From Haemonchus contortus (lineage: Eukaryota; Nematoda; Chromadorea; Rhabditida; Trichostrongylidae): a DNA stretch of 64,000 nucleotides. The notes below the pieces were generated by a model. The model worked only from the letters and a program-made list of their open reading frames with translations. It was not told where the DNA came from and ran no database searches. The position numbers and the translations under genes are program-made. How positions within the stretch are numbered: the stretch's first letter is position 1; each line of letters starts with the position of its first letter. Below are positions 57,471-64,000 of this stretch, in pieces. The DNA is taken from contig LS997564.1 of NCBI GenBank assembly GCA_000469685.2, forward strand, positions 10,608,091-10,672,090, given 5' to 3'.

Positions 57471-60400
57471 CTATTCAGTATCTTCCTTTACAATTCTCAA
57501 GTTATCCTCAGGTAGACCATGATTCACGTTGAATGCGAGGATTCCTTCCCTGCAGATCACGGTATGAGCTAGCTGTCTGAAAAGGGTCGTCCTAGGTACC
57601 ATTCATATCTCGTAATGGGCAAATTGCAATCACTGGGGGTCAACTTTCAGAGTTCAGTTCATATATGCAATGATGATGGAAAAAATATCCAGATTAAGTG
57701 ATGACTCACTTCAGGGCGTAGTCGTAATCCTGTGGACTGATGTCTAGGAAAGCTTGCTTTATGGCTGTCTCAAGTTTATTAACAGTATAGGGTCTTGTCA
57801 TTTTCTTCAGGACTTGATGTGCATCGCGAATGTTGACTGCGAACTCGCCCGATACCGTGTTATTCTAATAGAAACCATTTTGTGGCACAAACTTCAAAAA
57901 ATTCGCATTACCACAAAAATGTTATAAAGGCGAAAAGTCTCACAGATCTTGCAATGAATTCATGTGGCAGGTGGAAACGAAAGCCTGAAAAGTTTCTCTC
58001 ATTTGTAGAAATTTTCTGTGTGCCAATTTATATTTAATTAGAATTAATCAGTGGCGAGAAGGGTGGCGAAGTCCGTTCCTCCAAGTGGTGCCACTGGAAA
58101 CTGCCCACTCTGTGGGCTGAGCTGACCACGGACATTCGAATGCAGGCGACAGGCCCCGTGACAGGCCGGCCTACGAACACCCCAGTCACATCAAAAATGT
58201 TAATGTCACTTAAAGAATTGCGATGTAATGCTACGGCGTCCGCGGGAGCCGACGCGCACTTGCAAGGCCCGGTGAGTGTGAAAAGTATGCGAGGGTCTCC
58301 GGTGCAAGGACGGCATCGGGGGGCAACTAAGCTAGTCCGAAAGCCACGCAACGTATGGAAGACCCGTGTTGCGACGTTAAATGTTGGCACATTAACGGGA
58401 CGCTTGTACGAGTTAGCAGAAGCTCTAGAGCGTCGACGAATTGATTTCTGTGCCGTGCAGGAAACGAGGTGGTCCTGCTGCAAGTCCAGGGACATTGGCC
58501 TCCGCTTCAAAGCCGTTCTTTGTGGTGGTCCCAAAACCACCAACGGCGTCGGGATAATAGTCTCTGAACGGTTCCGTGACTCAATAGTAAGCGTGGAACG
58601 CTTCGATGACCGCCTAATGAAGATCGTGGTAGTCATCGAACGCCAAAAGTGCCATCTCTTCTCAGCGTATGCTACACAGACTGGATACTACGAGCAAACC
58701 AAGGACACGTTCTGGAACCTGCTCGATGAAAAGACAGCTGAAGTACCGCTACAAGAAGCCATAGTTGTCGCAGGTGACCTCAACGGTCACGTGGGCGCAA
58801 CGAAAGACGGTTATAGCTGCCATGGGGGTTTCGGATATGGGTCACGTAACGCTGATGGCGAGCGAATTCTCGAATATGCAGACTCGCATAATCTCGCCAT
58901 TGTAAACACGAGATTTCGCACACGTGACTCTCACCTCATCACCTTCTATAGCGGTGAGAACAGAACACAAATTGATTTTGTCCTTGTCAGGCACCGCGAT
59001 CAGGGGCTCGTAACAGACGCAAAGACAGTTCCCTATGAAACGGTCGCAACACAACACCGACCACTGATTTGTACGTTAAAGATCGCCCCGCCGAAATCGA
59101 AATTAGCAGAAAGGTGTGGGCCTGCAAGAATCAAGTGGTGGCGACTGAAGGAGAAAGAAGCGGCCGTCGTTTCCAGCATTCTGTTGCCGGCGGTGACGAC
59201 TGTCGAAGAAACTTGGAAGGGAGCTGCGGAAGCGATAACCCGGGTTGCGCGGTCGAAGCTCGGCATGACCAAGCCTGGACGAAGAAAGCTCGATAAGCAA
59301 ACATGGCTGTGGACGGACCATGTCAGGGATAAAGTCCGTGAGAAGAAAAAGCAGTACCACGCATTTCTTATCGAAAAGACGGCGGACAACTGGCAACGCT
59401 ATCAGATAGCGAAGAAAGAGGCGAAGAAGGCCATTGCTTCTCAGAAGGCAGCTCATTATGCCGATCTTAATAAGAAACTCGAGTCTCGGGATGGTGAGCG
59501 GTACGTTTACCGACTCGGAAAGACCCGCAACCGCCAGACCGAAGATTTAGAAAAGTTCTTCGGCATGAATGACGAGAACGGTCACCTCTTAACGGACCGC
59601 AGGCAAACACTGAAACGATGGCGAGAGGACTTCGCAAGTCGAATTCGCTCATCCCGCCATCCCCTGCGCTTCGCCAGTACTCGTTCCCGTTCAGAAGATA
59701 ACCGTGAATGAGACCATCACGGCTTTGAAGAAGATGAATTCAGGCAAAGCAACTGGTCCTGACGACATAGCAGCGGACTTGTGGGAACCGAAAGGCTGGA
59801 ATCCTGCAGGATGGTTGACGGGATTCTTCAACCAGGTCGTTGCAGAGAAGAAGGTGCCTGAGAGCTGGCAACAGAGCACGACGATTCCCATCTGGAAGAA
59901 GAAGGGCAGTTTTGGGGACTGCACTTGCTATCGTCCGATCCGCTTGCTCTCGCACAGCATGAAAATCTTCGAGCGGATTGTAGACAGTCGTATCTGGGAT
60001 ATCGTCGAGCCGACCACTAACCAGTGTGCTGTGCTCTCGCACAGCATGAAAATCTTTGAGCGGATTGTAGACAGTCGTATCTGGGATATCGTTTAGCTGA
60101 CCACTAACCAGTGTGGTTTCGTAGTTGATTGTGGCACCATCGATGCCATTCACGCCACTCGTCTTCTTCTAGAAAAGCATCGCGAGAAACGAAGACCGAT
60201 ACATCTCGCCTTTCTAGACCTGGAGAAGGCTTTCCTTCGTTCCACGTGACGTTATATGGTATGTCTTACGACAGCATGGCGTACCCGAAGAGCTCATTGA
60301 GTGGGTGCGCATCCTTTACACTAGCCCAAAGAGCCGAGTGCAAACGGCAGCGGGCACATCGGCGGAATTTCCCATCTCCGTCGGAGTACACCAAGGCTCT

Positions 60401-62840
60401 GCGTTATCCCCACTACTTTTTGTTGTCGTCATGGATGCCATCACAAAAGACCTCCAGAAGCCGGCTCCATGGACGCTTCTTTATGCCGATGACGTGATGC
60501 TCGCCAGCGAGGACAAAAGCGAGCTCGAGTCACAGGTGCAGACCTGGTCCGACCGTCTGGCTATGTTCGGGCTCAGGTTAAACGTCAAAAAGACTGAGTA
60601 CTTGACCACTGATTCGAGCGAGCCAGGCTCTATCAAGATCAATGGCACTGAGCTTACACGGACGACAACTTTCAAGTACCTTGGATCGGCAATTGCGTCT
60701 GACGGCAGCCTGGGGTTTGAAACAAATTCTCGCGTGAATGCAGCGTGATTGAAGTGGCGCTCAATGACTGGCGTGCTCTGCGACAAGAACATCCCTGAGC
60801 GTCTCAAATCCAAGATCTACAGAACCGTCATCCGGCCGGTCGCAATTTACGGCGCTGAATGCTGGCCTGCAACCAAAGAGGTTGAAGGCCGTCTCAGTGT
60901 GATGGAGACCAAAATGCTGCGCTGGACAGCCGGAGTAACACGCTTAGACCGCATAAGTAATGACGCCATCAGGGAGCGATTCGGTGTAGCGCCCATTGTC
61001 GATAAAATGCGCGAAGCTCATCTACGATGGTATGGTCATACTCTTGGCGCAAAGAACGACAGTGTCCGTAAGATCGGTCTCAACCTTGAAGTGTCCGGAA
61101 AGCGGCCTAGAGGACGTCCAAAGCAGCGGTGGCTCGATACGTTGCACGAAGATCTTAAAGCGGTTAACATCCACCCCGATCAAGCGTTCAATCGGGAGAA
61201 GTGGCGTCAACATATCAGAAAAGCGGACCCCGCCTACAAGCGGGACAAACGCTAAAGAATAAGAAGAATCAGTGGCGAGAAGCCCTTCTAGTACTACCCA
61301 TTGGCGAAAGGCTCGGCGGTAGATGCTACAGATCAGTTGCACCGCGTCAGGACCTAAATTGCTCAAAAATACCCGTTAAGGGGGAGTCCAGTCCCGCTCC
61401 CCCTTAGCGGGTATTTTTGAGGAATCAAACTTAATTTTCTTCTGTCTAAATAAACAAATTAGGCAGCCATAAGTGATCATTCGAATTTTTTGGACTTCAG
61501 GTGAACAGGAACCCTCTGTTCCCATCTTTGCACCATTCTCACTTTCACGTGATACGTTTTGACTCTTCCGACCCATCTTTTATGTCTCATGAGATTTTTT
61601 TATTTCATTTCCCCTCTAATCACTTCTGCCATTCAGATTCTTTCAAAGGCTCTGTTCAACAATAACAATGTCACTTCATATTATCAATAATTACTAGCTC
61701 ACTATGAAAACTGAGCGCTCACCTCTGTACTGCGAGTTCAGATGGTTCTTCACAACGTATGTGAAATTTGACTGAAAAATTGAGGATAAGCAGAAAGAGA
61801 TTCGCAAAACTATGGTATCATATTTATGAAAATGTTAGAATCGGCATTCATGAAGAACTCGTCCAGGACTCCATCGGTATAACTGATTAACTTTTTTATT
61901 ACTTCGCCCACGAAGTTTTTAAAAGCCCGCCAGCACACGGATGGTGCACTTGAAAATTTATAGGCCGTCCCAAATGTTTGTCTGCGAAGAAGCCTCCTCC
62001 ATCTTCTGAGGACTCATCCTCTAGTTCACCTTATGCTCTGAAGGTAGAGTGAACGGAGGTAGACCTCAATGTTTTTTAGAGAGGGATGCACTCACTTTTC
62101 TGATTTTAGACTTTGCGCTGAGTACCTTCCAGCAAGAGACGCACAGACACTCGGCGCGACAATCAATGTTAACACGAAGGAGGTATCGGATTCTACGGCT
62201 CTTGCCTCGTTCACTTCCTATCACTTATCATCAGTGTTCCCATACTGCTACGTGTACTCTTACCAAATTGCTCTAGGTTCATCTCAACCATTTTCTCGCA
62301 CGCCCCACCTTCTGTGGGCGGAGTCCAGTCTTGCCTGCAGCCATGAGAGCTTCCGTCTCGCCGCCTATACTCCTACCGAGTTCGAACTCTCTAGCTCAGG
62401 AAACGGGCGGTAGGAGCGTTTTTGGGTAATCGATTCGCCGCACGCGGCTGTCGCGGGCCACTCATTCGCCGTTATTACAGTTCTAACTCGATCAGAGCTT
62501 TCTGCTGTATATTCAATGGTGATTGGCTCAAAATGGAATTTATTTTCGATTGGGCGTCATATATTGTACGATTGATTGTGAGCAAGTTTTGATGACCTAC
62601 CATATTTTGCCTTGCTTTCGGTTCCTGCCGGATACGACTTGACCTTCGTTTTGGAATTTCCAAAGCCACAGCATTTATAGGAATTTCACGAAACGTTCCT
62701 AGAGATCGCGTAATCGGACGTCTCATTTCAGCTAGATCTGCTAACGTCTCCACGTTCGGGCTTCTATAGCCTACTGAAGTTGTGTACACAAATGTTGTTC
62801 TTACGAGTGCCGGGAAACTCCTCAGTGCTCCACTTGCGTC
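57471..62840 (-). CDS. Unrecognised multi-exon gene, 3' exons (5' end not resolved)
   Basis: Four minus-strand segments look coding. 62840-62601 is 80 codons, preceded by ATCGTTCAG and followed by donor GTAGGT, with RSSRIRQEPKARQ near its end. 57947-57912 is 12 codons (ICETFRLYNIFV, donor GTAATG). 57864-57710 contains VSGEFAVNIRDAHQVLKKM and QAFLDISPQDYDY, donor GTGAGT. 57576-57471 contains HTVICREGILAFNVNHGLPE and ends EDTE then TAG. Phases agree for these joins, but an exon may be missing between the first two, and the first segment also stays open past its donor to 62475. I recognise no family. The long intron holds the LINE at 58062-61266 in the opposite orientation. The SUN gene lies 2.5 kb downstream on the same strand; a single fused gene was considered and is less likely given the in-frame TAG. 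Confidence 0.6.
58140..59711 (+). CDS. LINE protein, endonuclease half (523 codons)
   Basis: Apurinic-endonuclease-like fold that nicks target DNA for target-primed reverse transcription. Residues about 76-315 carry the family motifs: ATLNVGTLTGR (N81), CAVQETRW (E108), FSAYATQTGY, VVAGDLNGHVG (D213, N215), TQIDFVLVRH (D279) and ATQHRPL (H306). The catalytic set looks complete. Residues 320-520 are the K/R-rich linker to the reverse transcriptase. The frame ends in DNRE and TGA by a frameshift just as the reverse-transcriptase sequence starts (VNETITALKKMNSGKATGPD in the next frame from about 59700). The minus-strand frame 58034-58636 is a shadow. Confidence 0.92.
   Translation: MQATGPVTGRPTNTPVTSKMLMSLKELRCNATASAGADAHLQGPVSVKSMRGSPVQGRHRGATKLVRKPRNVWKTRVATLNVGTLTGRLYELAEALERRRIDFCAVQETRWSCCKSRDIGLRFKAVLCGGPKTTNGVGIIVSERFRDSIVSVERFDDRLMKIVVVIERQKCHLFSAYATQTGYYEQTKDTFWNLLDEKTAEVPLQEAIVVAGDLNGHVGATKDGYSCHGGFGYGSRNADGERILEYADSHNLAIVNTRFRTRDSHLITFYSGENRTQIDFVLVRHRDQGLVTDAKTVPYETVATQHRPLICTLKIAPPKSKLAERCGPARIKWWRLKEKEAAVVSSILLPAVTTVEETWKGAAEAITRVARSKLGMTKPGRRKLDKQTWLWTDHVRDKVREKKKQYHAFLIEKTADNWQRYQIAKKEAKKAIASQKAAHYADLNKKLESRDGERYVYRLGKTRNRQTEDLEKFFGMNDENGHLLTDRRQTLKRWREDFASRIRSSRHPLRFASTRSRSEDNRE
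59704..60250 (+). pseudogene. LINE reverse transcriptase, N-terminal part with an in-frame duplication
   Basis: ALKKMNSGKATGPDDIAADL, TTIPIWKKKGSFGDCTCYRP and IRLLSHSMKIFERIVDSR are the conserved start of the reverse-transcriptase domain. An 87-bp segment (29 codons) beginning LSHSMKIFERIVDSRIWDIV is repeated in tandem at about 59947-60033 and 60034-60120. The second copy has TAG at 60094 where the first reads GAG. It continues after the stop as IDAIHATRLLLEKHREKRRP and LAFLDLEKAF, then loses frame near 60230. Confidence 0.9.
60305..61255 (+). pseudogene. LINE reverse transcriptase, catalytic and C-terminal part
   Basis: One frame broken by a single TGA at 60746-60748. It contains GVHQGSALSPLLFVVVMDAI, the catalytic LLYADDVMLAS (YADD, about 60478-60510), LRLNVKKTEYLTTD, FKYLGSAIASDGS, then after the stop LKWRSMTGVLCDKNIPERLK, VAIYGAECWPATK, GVTRLDRISNDAIRERF, RWYGHTLG, GKRPRGRPKQRWLDTLHEDL and EKWRQHIRKADPAYKRDKR with TAA. 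The C-terminal region corresponds to that of the 37-kb remnant. Confidence 0.93.
61363..61427. repeat. Inverted repeat, 25-bp arms
   Basis: CTCAAAAATACCCGTTAAGG then GGGAG pairs with CTCCC then CCTTAGCGGGTATTTTTGAG, one mismatch, around a 15-base loop. It lies just beyond the 3' target duplication of the LINE. Probably a small foldback element. Confidence 0.9.
62220..62405 (-). repeat. Inverted copies of the 128-bp unit of the 22-kb array
   Basis: On the minus strand it reads AGAGAGTTCGAACTCGGTAG then GAGTATAGGCGGCGAGACGG, GACTCCGCCCACAGAAGGTG, and a further partial unit with TTGGTAAGAGTACACGTAGC. The + frames 62049-62413 are artefacts of this repeat. Confidence 0.75.
62424..62477 (-). repeat. 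Dispersed repeat, partial copy 3
   Basis: Inverted relative to 39590-39650: CTGTAATAACGGCGAATGAG then TGGCCCGCGACAGCCGCGTG, GCGGCGAATCGATTACCC on the minus strand. It begins exactly where the coding-like frame of the neighbouring exon ends. Confidence 0.75.
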
Positions 62841-63120
62841 CTGAACGATAGTATTACTCCTTGAGAAAGAACCGAACAGAGTTTAACGTCACTCTATAAG
62901 GGCTTTTGTGCTTACAACGAAGAGGAAGCAGTTCTGCTATGCCATCCTCAATAGCTTTTCCCATCTCTTTGAAAAAAAAAACTGACTCGAAGGTAGGAAT
63001 AGCCGAGAGGTAAAGAGTGCAGACCCATGTCTACACTCAGAAAAAATCGCATGTTCGATCACAGACAAGGGAAAAACATGCTGCGTTGCAAAAACTGCAA
63101 AAATGATGTAAGTATCAGCG
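62841..63120. other. Upstream of the last recognised minus-strand exon
   Basis: Probably intron of the unrecognised minus-strand gene. I could not identify a further exon. Confidence 0.3.
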
Positions 63121-63711
63121 TTAAAGGCACAGTTCACGATAATTTTGGGTAATCCAGATTATGATGAAAAATGTGAGACAAGATCGAAACTAGTGCGACT
63201 GAGGTGAAGAAACTGCGTGCATCGGTGTTTCCAAAGTGGTGTTTCACTGCGCGCGTGTGGGTCCTGGTGCAAATAACAGACAATGGTGAGCAAAAATTCA
63301 TTCACTCATAAACATAAATAAACAAAAAAATCCAGTAACAGCAAAAGTAGCTCACCTTTTTCAGCCCCTAGGAGAAGGAAATTAAATAAGGAATCGCGGC
63401 AGCAAAAAGAAAAACAGGGGAAAAAAGATTGGGAGAAAAACCTCGCCTCATCACTCGGCGATTAGCTGATTGTGCGTGGGTCCCAGAACGAATAATAGCA
63501 ATCTGTATTTTCTCGACACTCGTCTAACGTAACATCGATCGAGGGGCGGGAAAGCGAACTACGGCAGCAACAGGGCTTCCACTACACTCTAAGCGCCGAG
63601 ATTGTGGGAGCGAGAGGGTCCCTTCTACCACCCAGGGAGGGGGGGGGGACGCTGAGTATTCCTAAAGAAAGAACTCAGTAACCTTTTTTTTATCGTGAAA
63701 CGTGCCTTTAA
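63121..63711. mobile_element. MITE with 'TTAAAGGCACAGTTCACGATAA' ends
   Basis: Left TTAAAGGCACAGTTCACGAT followed by AATTTTGGGT, right TTTATCGTGAAACGTGCCTT. The right interior is the inverted equivalent of 50870-51000, so both subfamilies' pieces occur here. A G-run (about 9 G) lies near 63640. Noncoding. Confidence 0.85.
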
Positions 63712-64000
63712 GCTCAAGTTAACAAGCTAGCTGATGACCGCAACAGCTATGTAGGATGTCTAAAAAAATGAGGAATAAAGCTAGGTCGCCACCTGCAAGT
63801 GGAGTGCAGACAACCGCCTAGGTTCTGTGAACAGTATGTGAGGGCTATGGAGAGTGAACGACCTCGGCCAAGAAATTCGTTTGATAGGGTCTCTAAAAGG
63901 TGGATCGCGTACCTGGAAGTCTCGATAGATTGCCGGTGCCGCCTTACAAGGGAAGGATACTAGGTCGCAGTGGCCATCTGAGATGAGATGTATACGGCCG
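63712..64000. other. Right edge, nothing recognised
   Basis: Mixed-composition sequence truncated by the window end. No motif, domain or repeat match noticed. Confidence 0.3.

Larger units (their letters stand above)
58062..61266 (+). mobile_element. LINE (non-LTR retrotransposon) with APE endonuclease and reverse transcriptase, decayed
   Basis: Flanked by a 16-bp direct repeat, AATCAGTGGCGAGAAG, at 58046-58061 and 61267-61282, read as a target-site duplication. The + strand carries endonuclease then reverse transcriptase, both in the order expected of RTE/CR1-type elements, and ends in AAGAATAAGAAG. The single element shows a frameshift near 59700, a TAG at 60094-60096 within a duplicated segment, an indel near 60230 and a TGA at 60746-60748, so it is inactive. 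It sits in an intron of the minus-strand gene at 57471-62840. Confidence 0.93.

Noticed and set aside
54809..57471. Joining the unrecognised upstream gene to the SUN gene through a GTAAAG donor at 57491.
   Set aside because: Phases would allow it, but the upstream frame continues naturally to TAG, and a 22-codon ATG exon at 54941-55006 with an upstream in-frame stop fits the SUN start better.
58034..58636. 200-codon minus-strand frame.
   Set aside because: It is antisense to the LINE endonuclease frame, whose catalytic motifs are clear on the + strand.
1..64000. CRISPR arrays, operons of bacterial type, rRNA genes.
   Set aside because: No regularly spaced short repeats with unique spacers, no ribosome-binding-site pattern and no rRNA-like sequence were seen; the window is eukaryotic.

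Overview
The window looks like a strongylid-type (clade V) nematode nuclear genome, possibly a hookworm or a relative. The evidence is short exons with GT-AG and a few GC-AG introns, a nematode-like FBXL gene, a nematode-like SUN-domain gene, and very dense repeats: tRNA-derived SINEs, RTE-like LINEs, Tc1/mariner elements and foldback MITEs. Nothing suggests a bacterial, organellar or viral sequence. The species is an inference.

Layout. 25-430 is a near-perfect palindrome. 1712-7393 (+) is a 13-exon F-box/leucine-rich-repeat gene of the FBXL2/FBXL20 (C. elegans fbxl-1) family, which I could splice to 426 codons ending in a CaaX box. From about 7.4 to 49.3 kb I found no convincing host gene. 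That stretch holds degenerate LINEs (about 19.3-20.5 and 37.2-38.5 kb), mariner/Tc1-type elements (24.8-25.7, 26.3-26.7, 32.2-33.5, 46.0-46.5 kb), three tRNA-derived SINE copies, several foldback MITE families, a roughly 128-bp tandem array (22.0-22.6 kb), and unresolved sequence. Some insertions are nested and still show target-site duplications.

49966-55006 (-) is a SUN-domain gene. Eleven exons join with matching phases into 412 codons: a short N-terminus, one membrane span, a coiled coil and a C-terminal SUN domain. That is the architecture of an inner-nuclear-membrane LINC-complex protein, and the length is nearer C. elegans SUN-1 than UNC-84. Its introns contain three MITE copies or half-copies and a direct repeat. 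Upstream on the same strand, 57471-62840 holds the 3' exons of another protein-coding gene that I do not recognise. One of its introns contains a decayed APE-endonuclease/reverse-transcriptase LINE (58062-61266, + strand) flanked by a 16-bp duplication.

The two recognised genes act in unrelated processes (ubiquitin-ligase substrate recognition; nuclear-envelope/cytoskeleton linkage) and nothing suggests they work together. The main interest is the repeat landscape: a MITE family with 9-bp target duplications (Mutator-like signature) sitting inside a second MITE family, tandem foldback copies sharing one 3-bp duplication, and transposases interrupted by other repeats. I found no CRISPR array, rRNA or free-standing tRNA gene.
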